DNA of 64,000 bases from the NCBI GenBank assembly GCA_019752635.1, contig JAIELX010000020.1, forward strand, positions 117,212-181,211, given 5' to 3'. The notes under the pieces are model-generated. The model was not told the origin of the DNA. It ran no database searches and saw nothing but the letters and a program-made list of their open reading frames with translations. Below are positions 8,693 through 17,333 of the stretch, piece after piece. Positions within the stretch are counted from its first letter, which is position 1, and each line of letters starts with the position of its first letter. This stretch comes from Candidatus Obscuribacterales bacterium (GTDB lineage Bacteria > Cyanobacteriota > Vampirovibrionia > Obscuribacterales > Obscuribacteraceae). A program made the position numbers and the translations under genes.

Positions 8693-10183
8693 CTAACTAT
8701 TTTTTAGTTCGTCCTCCAGCTGAACCCAGAGGTACTGGCACATGGCAGTGGCAACAAGGTTTCCTTTCTCGACGTCCTTACCGGCAGCTACGATTTTAAG
8801 CTTTTCTGTCTTATCGTCTACCAGCAGGGCCATGTCCGCCAAGAGTCTAGTCTTCAGGTCGGCGTCTTCGGCTGTTTCTAACGCTGCTGTCCAGACTTTT
8901 AGTGCTTCAGGGCGGTTCTTGGTGTGGGCAAGAATCTTGCCTTTTTGGTAGAGCAATTCGGTGAAGTTCGGATACTTTTGCTCCAATTGGTTGATCAGGG
9001 CGAGCCGATCCTCTGCCGGCACTGCATCATTTACTGTTCTAAGAATCGCTCCGTATGAATCGAAATCCAGCTTGTCTGCGGCAATCTGTCTGGCCAGCCA
9101 AGTCTCGGATCTGCAGGATTCGAATCCCGGTGCCAGCGCTTCGGTCGTTTCATATGCGGCAATCGCTTGCTCGATTTTATGTTGATGCATCCGCACTGCG
9201 GCAATGAAGTAATGGGGCGTAGGGTTGAATTTGTCGAGTGCGGCCGCCTGCTCAAAAACGGCCACGGCCTCATCGGCCTTTCCTTCCTCCGCGAGAGCTT
9301 TTCCTTGTTCGCACAACCTGGATGCCGTGCGTAGCTCGTATCTATTGCGCATGAAGACGAACTCGACCTTCTCCGTTTTTGACACCGGAATTTCGTCTAG
9401 TTCAAACAGTTCGTCGCCGACTTTAACAACGACTCGTAGAAGAGGCTCACCCTTTTCCACCGCACGGGCCTGGTGTCGCCAGTTACTGGCCAGGAAGAGG
9501 TTGCCTGCGTCATAAAGCTTGTCGGCAATCTGGCGGGCATAGTCGGCTGCGTTTTGACCTTCTCCGAGATAGCGGTGGATCTCATAGAGGTTTCGCAAAT
9601 AAGCGATTGTGGCGTCCGGATCGCCTTGCTCTCCGACCATCTTCATGGCGCGGGCGGTCGGTTCTACCGCCTCGCGTGCCTGCCCGTTCTGAAAGTAACA
9701 CTCGCCCAAGTGACCGAGTGTCAGCGGTAATAAACTTGAGACTGTGGGGCCTGTCATGCCTTCCGACTTATCCACGTATTCTTTTAAAATTGGAATCGCC
9801 TCCGCCACGCGCAGCTCTTCCATCATCTTTCTGGTTTTCACCATCGCCTCTTGCCACTGCTGTGAAAACTCGCTGTTGTCAATTCCGGAAAGTATCTGGT
9901 GCAAGTCATTGCGCTTTAGTTCGCGTGCGAAGTAGTTCGCCATGATAATCAGGCAATTGAGATACAGCTGCGCTTGTTCGGGATCGCGCTTGTATTCTTC
10001 CGGCGTTTTTTTCCAGTAGTTGAAACTCTTGAGAATGCGTGCCTCATTTTGACGGCAGAGCAGTTCAAACTCAGTGAGATGATTGCGCTTGATCGCGTCG
10101 AAAAGCTCGTTTCGGAGTTCTTCGTCGATGTATCCCTCATCTGCTACTTTTTCTTTTTTCTTGAAAAGATCGAATATGCCCAT
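8693..10183 (-). CDS. Cytoplasmic TPR-repeat protein
   Basis: 496 residues, no signal peptide or membrane segment. It starts MGIFDLFKKKEK, a short amphipathic basic N terminus that could touch the membrane. TPR-like helix pairs occur around 130-240 and again at 290-380 (EAVAVFEQAAALDKFNPTPH) and 410-450; between them, near 255-285, a short beta-rich stretch (VVVKVGDELFELDEIP) interrupts the repeats. GGTGGAG precedes the ATG by 3 bases. It appears monocistronic, bounded by the double terminator downstream. No specific family recognised; a scaffold role is a guess. Confidence 0.85.
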   Translation of the reverse strand: MGIFDLFKKKEKVADEGYIDEELRNELFDAIKRNHLTEFELLCRQNEARILKSFNYWKKTPEEYKRDPEQAQLYLNCLIIMANYFARELKRNDLHQILSGIDNSEFSQQWQEAMVKTRKMMEELRVAEAIPILKEYVDKSEGMTGPTVSSLLPLTLGHLGECYFQNGQAREAVEPTARAMKMVGEQGDPDATIAYLRNLYEIHRYLGEGQNAADYARQIADKLYDAGNLFLASNWRHQARAVEKGEPLLRVVVKVGDELFELDEIPVSKTEKVEFVFMRNRYELRTASRLCEQGKALAEEGKADEAVAVFEQAAALDKFNPTPHYFIAAVRMHQHKIEQAIAAYETTEALAPGFESCRSETWLARQIAADKLDFDSYGAILRTVNDAVPAEDRLALINQLEQKYPNFTELLYQKGKILAHTKNRPEALKVWTAALETAEDADLKTRLLADMALLVDDKTEKLKIVAAGKDVEKGNLVATAMCQYLWVQLEDELKNS

Positions 10184-10516
10184 TGCTCCACCCTGTGCAA
10201 GTCAGAATTAATGATAGCTGATGCGGCGTCGGGAAGCCTGTTTTTCAATGTAATCGACCCGGGCGTATATGCGTTAGTCTCCGACTTGGATATGTGTGGA
10301 TTCCTGGCTGCGTGCGTCTTTCGAAAATTCTTAGTTGACGTCTTCTTCGTTGACAGCCGGGCGGCTATGCTTTAGATCTATAGTGTCACCTAGAACAACG
10401 CTCAGCGATGTTCCTTCTCTCCGGAGTCCCCGGTATCCTTATGGTGTGTTGCGTGCCGATGCGCCGCAAGCAGCATTCTCAGAGTAAAAACACTCACCGT
10501 ATCTGGTGACCTGCCT
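10184..10516. other. Gap upstream of the RT homologue
   Basis: 333 bases without a convincing gene. Just before the RT start is a small hairpin TCACC / GGTGA (10494-10498 with 10505-10509) whose right arm is the only Shine-Dalgarno-like sequence of that gene. In true retrons the msr-msd RNA gene lies directly upstream of the RT; I could not identify the long inverted repeats expected for one here. Confidence 0.4.
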
Positions 10517-11425
10517 ATGATTTCATCCGTAGACGATTTTGCATCTCGTATCGGCTTATCCGAATTTTGCTTGAAACGTCTGATTTTAAGAAGCGAATCC
10601 TTCTATAGCAGCTTCTCTTTGCCTGGACGTTCCGGCCGGCGGCACAACATTTCCTCGCCGGCTACCGAACTCAAAACTGTTCAGCGATGGATTCTCAAGA
10701 ATGTCCTTAGTCGATTCGAACTTCACGAAGCCTGTGTAGAGGGCCGTTCGCGGTCGACCCCCAACGCTGATTCGTTCGTGCTCAAGGCCTCTTTGAAAAG
10801 CTTTTTCGCCACATTGAATCGCGCGCGCGTCGAAGGGCTTTTTCGCTCGCTGCTCTTTCCTGAGAGTGTTGCTGTTTCGTTGGCGCGTCTCACGACCTTT
10901 CTGAATGCGTTGCCGCAGGGGGCTCCGACGTCCGTCTATATCGCCAATCTGATCTGTAGGCGTTTGGACCGGCGAGTCAATGGACTTTGCGGGGTGCGCA
11001 ATTGGAGCTATCGCCGAGACTGCGGCGACATTGTTATCTGCGGGCAGGGGCGCGTCACCGACAAAGTCCTGGAGCAGCTCACTCAAATAGCGCGAGAAGA
11101 GGGCTTCGACATTGAGATTCACAAGCGTACGTCGTGCAACGGCGCTACCGATGGTGACTCGAAAACCGGTCCTGTAACGGGAAGGGTTTCGTCTCAGGGA
11201 GCCGATCTTTCCTTTCGCAGGCTGCGACGTACCAAATCACAACGGCGAATCGTCGGACGACCCGCGCGAAAGCAAAGTCGGGCTCGATCAAGCTTCGCGA
11301 GCCGGCTACCGGAGCTTTGCGGACTGGACCGCAGCTTCACCGGCAGCGCTCGACAGAAACGCGTGCGTGCGGAGCTTAGATTGCTGTTTAATTCTGCAGT
11401 CGGTAACAGCTCAAATACACGTTAA
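10517..11425 (+). CDS. Retron-type reverse transcriptase homologue, active site degenerate
   Basis: 302 residues. Residues 1-205 follow the retron/bacterial RT plan: an N-terminal helical start, RSGRRHNISSPATELK, the QRWILKNVLSRFELHEA block, K.FF (92-97), VEGLFR, LPQGAPTS with ANLICRRLDRR, and a GF....K motif (IAREEGFDIEIHK). The catalytic positions are changed: the motif A Asp is Ser92, and YADD reads DCGD (168-171), so two of three metal-binding Asp residues are gone. After residue 205 the sequence becomes Arg/Ser-rich and no longer resembles RT thumb, as if frameshifted. A dead pseudoenzyme or a decaying gene are both possible; polymerase activity is very unlikely. Start ATG 10517 has weak support. 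Confidence 0.7.
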   Translation: MISSVDDFASRIGLSEFCLKRLILRSESFYSSFSLPGRSGRRHNISSPATELKTVQRWILKNVLSRFELHEACVEGRSRSTPNADSFVLKASLKSFFATLNRARVEGLFRSLLFPESVAVSLARLTTFLNALPQGAPTSVYIANLICRRLDRRVNGLCGVRNWSYRRDCGDIVICGQGRVTDKVLEQLTQIAREEGFDIEIHKRTSCNGATDGDSKTGPVTGRVSSQGADLSFRRLRRTKSQRRIVGRPARKQSRARSSFASRLPELCGLDRSFTGSARQKRVRAELRLLFNSAVGNSSNTR

Positions 11426-11614
11426 CGACCTGCCCTTTTGCTGTCATTCTAATTGAGGAAGCAGGGGGTGAGCAAAATTGCAAGTGTTCGAGCAGCGAAC
11501 CGACGCTGCCGGCCAGGTCGGACACGGCACAAGTACGGTTGCAGCGGCACACTGCGATCGTTGCTTCGCTTCGCTCCCCGTTCATATGGGAGAAGGAGAG
11601 TAGGAGATTAGTTT

Positions 11615-12472
11615 ATGGATACCGATGAAATGGAGTTGTTGGAAGACAGCTCGGATGTTGAAGAAGACGGTGGTGCGGAACTGGCCGACGGCGAGCTGGC
11701 CGCGGCAAACATGTTGGAAGAGAATGAACAGGTTCAGGAGAAGGCGAAGGAAGCGGTGGCTTTCATGGGTGGAATTGAGAAGATTAAGCCCGCAGTCGAG
11801 GCAATTTTCATTAGTCCCTTCGGTCCTGAGAAGCGCGAGCTGCCTGGCGGCGGCATGTATGTCCAACAGAAGGACGGAACGCAGACCATTTATACCGGAC
11901 GGACTTTCAATCAACAAGGTAATACCGCTCAAATGGAGCATGTGACTATCAATCCTGATGGTTCCGTTTCCGTTGCCGGCGAAGGTACCACCATTCGTCA
12001 GAAAGGCGATAAGACAGTCATTGCAACGGCCGCCGGTGATCGCATTATTGTGGGGCCGCAAGGAATAGAATCCTACCGCACCGCTAAGGGCGACGCCGTC
12101 GATCTGGTTAGAGTTAAGAAGCTTGCGCCTCAAGACGTGCAGGAAAAGCAAGAAGTGCAGGAAAAGCAACTCAACGCAGCCGCACTGCAAGCTGCAGCTG
12201 AAGCGAAGGCGATAGCACGCCTGACCGGAGCTGCTAAGGATGCATCCACCGGCAAGTTGGACGCGAAGACCATCGACTCGCTGGTGCAGCACTTCCAGGG
12301 GCGCAATGTTAACGTCATTGACAAAATTAATGCCCAACTGGAAGGGCTTGGAGGCAAGTTCAAAGTGTCAGCCGCCAAAGAGGTTGGAGCTAACGGCGAC
12401 GTCAAACACGTCTACCGCCTGACAGTTCGGGCCACCGGTCAAACGGTGGCTACACAATCAATTCGCCGCTAA
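11615..12472 (+). CDS. Unknown acidic/beta-repeat protein
   Basis: 285 residues with a good Shine-Dalgarno (AGGAG, 7 bases upstream). The N-terminal 35 residues are strongly acidic; residues about 70-165 read as short beta strands with repeated T/G/D turns (DGTQTIYTGRTF, NPDGSVSVAGEGTT, AAGDRIIVGPQG); a coiled, Gln/Ala-rich helical stretch follows (VQEKQEVQEKQLNAAALQAA), then a basic C-terminal domain. No signal peptide or membrane helix. I do not recognise the family. It is monocistronic and closed by the terminator at 12495. Confidence 0.8.
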   Translation: MDTDEMELLEDSSDVEEDGGAELADGELAAANMLEENEQVQEKAKEAVAFMGGIEKIKPAVEAIFISPFGPEKRELPGGGMYVQQKDGTQTIYTGRTFNQQGNTAQMEHVTINPDGSVSVAGEGTTIRQKGDKTVIATAAGDRIIVGPQGIESYRTAKGDAVDLVRVKKLAPQDVQEKQEVQEKQLNAAALQAAAEAKAIARLTGAAKDASTGKLDAKTIDSLVQHFQGRNVNVIDKINAQLEGLGGKFKVSAAKEVGANGDVKHVYRLTVRATGQTVATQSIRR

Positions 12473-12494
12473 TCAGCAAGCGCTGTAATTGAAT

Positions 12495-12535
12495 AGAGGG
12501 ATGGCTGTTCTGCAGCCGTCCCTCTTTCCCTTTTT
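12495..12535 (+). terminator. Rho-independent terminator
   Basis: 13-bp stem with one T-G wobble (12495-12507 with 12513-12525), loop TTCTG, then TTTCCCTTTTT. It ends the gene at 11615-12472. Confidence 0.85.
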
Positions 12536-12567
12536 GATGTCGATCTCATCGAAGGACTGGCGCTGAA

Positions 12568-13440
12568 TTATTTAACCGGCACATAGATATCGATTTCGCC
12601 CTGCATCGTTTCCGGGTCGAATCTTTCGTCATAGATCTCAAAATCCGGCGCGTCGCGAAACTCGTACTCGCCTTTGGGCAGCCATGTTCCCCAGATGTAA
12701 TCCACTGTGTGCGGAAGCTCGGCAATCGCTCCCCTATGTGTGAACTTGGCATAACGTCCTGCGGGCAATTCACAGCGCACCATGCCCGGTGGCACTGTCT
12801 CGCAAGTGTTGACTGGGGCAGCTGCGATGTAAACAATCGAATGCCCCTCCTGTTTCGCGATTGCCGGATGCTGATTGCAGCAAATGCCGACGGTAAACTC
12901 GTGATTCACGTTGGGGACTTCTTCATAGCGTTTCATGAATCGGCCCCACAGTGCACCAATGTCGTTAACAGCCTTGGGTTCAAAACTGCCGCCCATGCCG
13001 ATGCAAGTTTGCGCCGCTCTTTCGACGATTTCAGGTTTCATGGTTATTCCTCCACTCAGGTGTGCAATCATGGCATCAGTGGTTCGCGGCTTGAACACAT
13101 ACCCGTAAGGTCCTTCAGTCCTGTACTTTCCGGGGGTGACTCCGAACGCGCGTTTGAACGCACGAGTGAATGCTTCCTGCGAATCGAATTGACAGGAGAG
13201 CGCAATTTCCATAATGCTTTCCGAGCTGCTGTGAAGCCTTTCGGCTGCCAGAGCCAGACGGCGTTTCTTTATATACTCGCTGATTGATTCGCCGAGCGCT
13301 GAGGCAAACATGCGGTGAAAGTGATACTCGGAGAATCCTGCTTCACTTGCTACTTTGCCTGGTGTCAGTCCGTCTTGCAGATTGCTTTCTATGTAGTTGA
13401 TTGCTTGTTCAATCGGGCTGTTGCTATTTCGCTGAGCCAT
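12568..13440 (-). CDS. AraC-family regulator with GyrI-like effector domain
   Basis: 290 residues. The N-terminal double helix-turn-helix (about 8-108) has the AraC pattern (LTPGKVASEAGFSEYHFHRMF; second HTH IMEIALSCQFDSQEAFTRAFK ending at GVTPGKYR). After a linker, residues 135-290 match the GyrI-like small-molecule binding fold of Rob/BmrR-type regulators (PAGRYAKFTHRG, DFEIYDERFDP). Such proteins usually activate efflux or detoxification genes on binding a hydrophobic compound. It is divergent from nothing close, and its target is not evident from its neighbours. Confidence 0.9.
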   Translation of the reverse strand: MAQRNSNSPIEQAINYIESNLQDGLTPGKVASEAGFSEYHFHRMFASALGESISEYIKKRRLALAAERLHSSSESIMEIALSCQFDSQEAFTRAFKRAFGVTPGKYRTEGPYGYVFKPRTTDAMIAHLSGGITMKPEIVERAAQTCIGMGGSFEPKAVNDIGALWGRFMKRYEEVPNVNHEFTVGICCNQHPAIAKQEGHSIVYIAAAPVNTCETVPPGMVRCELPAGRYAKFTHRGAIAELPHTVDYIWGTWLPKGEYEFRDAPDFEIYDERFDPETMQGEIDIYVPVK

Positions 13441-13512
13441 GAGAGTATCCTACCGGCGACGCGGGCGGGCGTCTTGATTTTTTTTGCGATCTTGAAATCC
13501 GTTGCCGAGAGG

Positions 13513-14574
13513 TTAGCGCGCTGTTGCGGCTAAGGTGCCTTCCGTGATTTGTTTTACTGTCAAGGCTACACGCTTGGCTGCTTCTCTTACATCGTCGGCA
13601 TCAATTCCGTAGTGGGTAACAAAGCGTATGCCACCCCTGCCTTCGTCGCAAGCGAGTAAGCCATTGTCTTGCAAACGATTGAGGAATTCTTCCTGTGAAA
13701 TCTGCTGCGATATTTTGAAGAAGACCATATTGGTGCGAACACCTTCTTTGTTCACCTTAAGACCATCTATTTTGCAAAGTTCATCACATAAAATCTTGGC
13801 ATTGGCGTGATCTTCGGCGAGGCGTTCTACCATTTGCTCCAATCCAACAATGGCTGCGGCTGCGACTATTCCGACCTGCCGCATTCCACCACCAACCATT
13901 TTGCGTAGACGACGCGCTCTTTCGATGAACTGCCGACTGCCACAAAGAGCAGATCCCATCGGGGCGGAAAGTCCCTTGGAGAAACAGAACTGCACTGTAT
14001 CGAATGGTGCGGCCACTTCTTTTGCTGTAACGCCTAGCGCGGTGGCAGCGTTGAAAATGCGGGCGCCATCCAGATGAAGGAGCAACCCATGCTTGCGCCC
14101 GAGTGCGCAGGCGTCCTTCATGTACTCTAAGGATAGGGGGACACCATGCCAGGTGTTTTCGAGGCACAAGAGTTTTGAGCGCGTAAAGTGGATATCGTCC
14201 GGATTGATTGACTCTTCTATGTCTTCCAGAAGCATCGTGCCGTCATGTTGCGTTTTCACCATGCGCAAGGCAACGCCGGCTAGTGCGGCTGCGCCGCCTT
14301 GCTCGTGGATGACAATGTGTGATTCGCTACCAACGATCGCCTCGTCGCCGCGTGCGGTGCAATGAGTCAACAACGCGAGCAAATTACCCATGGTTCCGCT
14401 GCAGACAAACAGCGCCGCTTCTTTGCCGAGCATTTTTGCGGCTAACTCTTCCAGCTTGTTTACTGTGGGATCGTCGCCATAAACATCGTCACCGACTTCC
14501 GCCTTGAACATTGCTTCTCTCATGGCCGGTGTTGGCTTTGTTACCGTGTCGCTGCGTAAGTCGATAATTCTCAT
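13513..14574 (-). CDS. ltaE: Low-specificity L-threonine aldolase
   Basis: 353 residues, the usual length. PLP enzyme of fold type I cleaving L-threonine/allo-threonine to glycine and acetaldehyde. Seen: N-terminal DLRSDTVTKPT, GDDVYGDDPTVN, HIVIHEQGG, HLDGARIFNA with the PLP-contacting Asp, and the Schiff-base Lys200 in FCFSKGLSAPMGS. The usual ENTH motif reads ENTWHG. No clear Shine-Dalgarno upstream of ATG 14574. It stands alone, with a divergent lipoprotein hydrolase beyond a 102-base gap that holds a 7-bp hairpin (14618-14637). Confidence 0.93.
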   Translation of the reverse strand: MRIIDLRSDTVTKPTPAMREAMFKAEVGDDVYGDDPTVNKLEELAAKMLGKEAALFVCSGTMGNLLALLTHCTARGDEAIVGSESHIVIHEQGGAAALAGVALRMVKTQHDGTMLLEDIEESINPDDIHFTRSKLLCLENTWHGVPLSLEYMKDACALGRKHGLLLHLDGARIFNAATALGVTAKEVAAPFDTVQFCFSKGLSAPMGSALCGSRQFIERARRLRKMVGGGMRQVGIVAAAAIVGLEQMVERLAEDHANAKILCDELCKIDGLKVNKEGVRTNMVFFKISQQISQEEFLNRLQDNGLLACDEGRGGIRFVTHYGIDADDVREAAKRVALTVKQITEGTLAATAR

Positions 14575-14676
14575 TGTGCTGATGTCCGGCTCGGGGTAAA
14601 TTATACTGATATCAAAGTGCTGCTCATTGTAGCAGCAGGAGTCTAACCCATTGGTCCGCGCACCGGGCGCACAATT

Positions 14677-15633
14677 GTGATGTACTTTAGAACTTCGGGC
14701 GATCGTTGCGCATGGTTGATGTTAGCTATTTTGTTATTGTTTTCATGCAATCACAAAAGTAGCGACGCTGCTGCCGATCGCAAGAGAGATGTGATCTACC
14801 GGCGGAAAGACGGTATGGCACAAACGTTTGACGTCTTTACGCCAGGTCGTCGCAACGGTGCCGCGGTAATTTGGATTATGAGCGGGGGCTATTTCTCCGA
14901 TCCGCCCGGTGAAAATGGCGAGCTGTTGATAAAACCACTACTTGATCATGGTTACACTGTGTTCGCTGTGACTCACGGAGCTCAACCTCGATACACGATT
15001 CCGGACATGGTGCAGGACATTCAGGTGGCGATTCGCTTCATTCGAGCGAAAGCTCGCGGGTATGGTATCGATCCCGAAAAAATCGGAGTATATGGTGCAT
15101 CCTCCGGCGGGCACCTTGCATTAATGCTGGCTACGGCCGGCGTACCCGGTGATCCGCAGTCGACGAATTCCAAAGAACGGGAGCCGTTGCGAATGAAGGG
15201 AGCCGCAGTCATAGCGGCGCCGAGCGACTATCTCAATTATGGAAAAACGGGTGTAAACGGACTTGGCACCGGGCCTTTGGCGCCATACTACGGTGCTTTC
15301 GCATTCGAGGAAACGGCGAAGAATGGTGGGCTCACACAGATAACAGACGAAAAGCGCCGTCGGGAGATTGGACGTTTGTTTTCGCCAATAAATCATGTCA
15401 GTTCAGCTTCAGCTCCGACCATAATGTTTCATGGCGACAAGGATTTACTTGTTCCATTGCAACAATCTCAAATCTTTTCGGAACGGCTGACAAAGGCTGG
15501 CGTGCCGTGCGAGCTGGTCGTGAAACCCGGCTATGGTCACGATTTTCGGAGTATGAGCGATTTTCTCGCGGATATGGAAAAGTCGGCACAGTGGTTCGAT
15601 AAGTACATACAAAAGGCGCCGCGCTCCAAGTAA
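14677..15633 (+). CDS. Putative lipoprotein alpha/beta-hydrolase (esterase-like)
   Basis: 318 residues. A signal peptide ends in a lipobox (LLFSC, Cys24), so it is probably membrane-anchored outside the cytoplasm. The hydrolase fold shows the oxyanion-type region IMSGGYFS, nucleophile elbow GASSG (Ser142), acid Asp in HGDKDLLVP and His in GYGHDF, in the order seen in BD-FAE/HSL-like esterases. Start is GTG 14677 or ATG 14680; no clear ribosome site decides. The substrate is unknown. Confidence 0.87.
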   Translation: MMYFRTSGDRCAWLMLAILLLFSCNHKSSDAAADRKRDVIYRRKDGMAQTFDVFTPGRRNGAAVIWIMSGGYFSDPPGENGELLIKPLLDHGYTVFAVTHGAQPRYTIPDMVQDIQVAIRFIRAKARGYGIDPEKIGVYGASSGGHLALMLATAGVPGDPQSTNSKEREPLRMKGAAVIAAPSDYLNYGKTGVNGLGTGPLAPYYGAFAFEETAKNGGLTQITDEKRRREIGRLFSPINHVSSASAPTIMFHGDKDLLVPLQQSQIFSERLTKAGVPCELVVKPGYGHDFRSMSDFLADMEKSAQWFDKYIQKAPRSK

Positions 15634-15689
15634 TTGGAACAGCAACTTGATGAAACCGTCTCTAATTGAAGGAAGACGGAGGTGACAAC

Positions 15690-16229
15690 ATGACGACCGC
15701 AACCGGAGGTCCACTCAGGTTCTACTCTCGTCCGTACGTGCAACGACCCGGCTTCTTGCCTTCGGCTGTAGTTCTGGTAATTGGCTGGACACTGGCGATT
15801 GGGTGTCTAATCGCTGCAGTGGTTCACTACTCCCGGTATTCGATACTGGGATATTTTGAATTTCTTATAGCGCTCGCACTAATTGCCTTCGCCGGGTTTA
15901 TGACGTGGTCTGTAATTTATGAGGGCAATTTGACCCAAGAGTTGCTCATAGACGATGAAGCTATCACATTGTCTAGCCGAGACAAGAATCACCACACACG
16001 CATCACGCGTTCGCTTGCGCTCAAGGACATCGTTCGCGCAGAGCATTACAAAGCGTCTGATACCAACTCCGTTGTACTCCGCGGTCGGACTCACGACCTG
16101 GAGATTCCGACCTGGTATTTCGATCATCAAACTGATGTTGCGCTCGTTGAACTGTTGTTGGACCACAACATCGAAGTTCTGGGCGTTCCGCACAACATGG
16201 AAAAAGAACTCCACTTGCACGGGCATTAG
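15690..16229 (+). CDS. Two-helix membrane protein of unknown function
   Basis: 179 residues from ATG 15690, selected because GGAGGTGA lies 5 bases upstream; the open frame reaches to 15666. Two membrane helices (about residues 25-50 and 55-80) are followed by a cytoplasmic beta-rich domain of about 95 residues (ELLIDDEAITLSSRD ... SVVLRGRTHDLEIPTWY), which looks like a bacterial PH-type domain. It lies 56 bases after the lipoprotein hydrolase on the same strand and may be co-transcribed. Confidence 0.8.
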   Translation: MTTATGGPLRFYSRPYVQRPGFLPSAVVLVIGWTLAIGCLIAAVVHYSRYSILGYFEFLIALALIAFAGFMTWSVIYEGNLTQELLIDDEAITLSSRDKNHHTRITRSLALKDIVRAEHYKASDTNSVVLRGRTHDLEIPTWYFDHQTDVALVELLLDHNIEVLGVPHNMEKELHLHGH

Positions 16230-16333
16230 CTGCTATACGCGGCGGACTTCTCCCGTTCGAACGGCGCAAGACGGCGTTTGCAAGCTGGGCGTGTATGCCC
16301 GCATTCCGGGGCTCTCACCAGTCCGGACTTCGA

Positions 16334-17155
16334 TTACATGTGCATCTGATTGTGCGCGTTTGAAACTTGTCTAGCTGGTGTCGCTGCTGGTGCTTCTGCA
16401 TTGCTTGGTGTGGCCGATGTCGGCATCTCAGTGCTATTTCCCGCATTGGAGTAACCGCCGCTGGCGGGTGCGCCTGACTCTATTGTATCCGCCTGTCCGG
16501 CTGCCGTTTGTCCGAACTTGTTTCCCTTTACCGAGCGCGCCAGGTCCGGGTGCGCTCGCCAGAACTCTTCTTCTGTAGCGTAGAAGTTTTTTATGGTCCG
16601 GGGCGCGTGTCTGCCCACCGGTTGCATAACAGTTAGCGGGGCCGGACCGGCGCTGTACTGCGCTACCGCTGCACTTGCCGGCTCCAACTGTTCGGGAACG
16701 GTTGTGGCTTGACCGGCGGTTGTACCTTCAAATGCGTTGGAAATTGCGGCAGCGTCACCTTTTGTGGCTGCGTCGACAATGTTTTTTGATCTGGTCAACT
16801 GCGCCTGAACGCTCGCAGATATTGCTGCGCCGCTCTCTGAAGGGGAACCCGAGCTTGCTGACTTTTGGCATTCCTGGACGCCGAGGAAGACGACCGGGAT
16901 GGTTAGAGCCGCGACGACCAACAGCTTGCGATTTACTTCTCTCTTGGTTCTTTCATGCTTCCCGTCTAAGCCCAGGTAGAATTTTAAATCATAATAGAAC
17001 TGCGTAACTGCGCCCCGAATGCTCCACTGTTTCTTCGATACAGGTACTTTGATTTCCCCTGTTAGTTGTTTCATCTTTCTTATGTCAACTTTCGGTTCGT
17101 CCACATATTCATCTATCTTTTGAAGCGGTTTTTGGAAAAGTTTCGATTGTGACAT
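16334..17155 (-). CDS. Single-pass membrane protein with long Ala/Ser/Pro-rich tail
   Basis: 273 residues from ATG 17155 (MSQSKLFQK). The frame extends to 17470, but that part would overlap the divergent gene; ATG 17188 is an alternative with a GGGGGA upstream. A cytoplasmic N-terminal segment of about 80 residues is followed by a membrane helix (KLLVVAALTIPVVFLGV) and a low-complexity exterior region, with a small ordered patch around IKNFYATEEEFWRAHPDLA. No family recognised. It is divergent from the TadG-like gene and may belong with it. Confidence 0.7.
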   Translation of the reverse strand: MSQSKLFQKPLQKIDEYVDEPKVDIRKMKQLTGEIKVPVSKKQWSIRGAVTQFYYDLKFYLGLDGKHERTKREVNRKLLVVAALTIPVVFLGVQECQKSASSGSPSESGAAISASVQAQLTRSKNIVDAATKGDAAAISNAFEGTTAGQATTVPEQLEPASAAVAQYSAGPAPLTVMQPVGRHAPRTIKNFYATEEEFWRAHPDLARSVKGNKFGQTAAGQADTIESGAPASGGYSNAGNSTEMPTSATPSNAEAPAATPARQVSNAHNQMHM

Positions 17156-17333
17156 GGTGCCCTGCCCGTTGTTTAGCGCGTAAATCATCAGCTCATTCCC
17201 CCAATCAGACTGAACTCGACTATCTAGTTTTACTGATTCCTTGTCCTCATTTTGTGAACAGGGCGTGCCGATGCGTAGAGACAAAACATTCACAAATGGA
17301 GGAGACAATTCGCTGACAGGTTGGAGAAAGTCA

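Noticed and set aside
9974..10375. 133-residue frame on the plus strand
   Set aside because: Mostly antisense to the TPR gene 8693-10183, no ribosome site, low-complexity Phe/Val-rich sequence.
11582..12337. 251-residue minus-strand frame
   Set aside because: Antisense to the better-supported gene at 11615-12472; Leu/Ser/His-rich with no recognisable motif.
12709..13287. 192-residue plus-strand frame
   Set aside because: Antisense shadow of the AraC-type regulator.
16230..16333. Short palindromic CGTTCGAACGG between convergent genes
   Set aside because: Too short for a terminator or attachment site; no U-tract.
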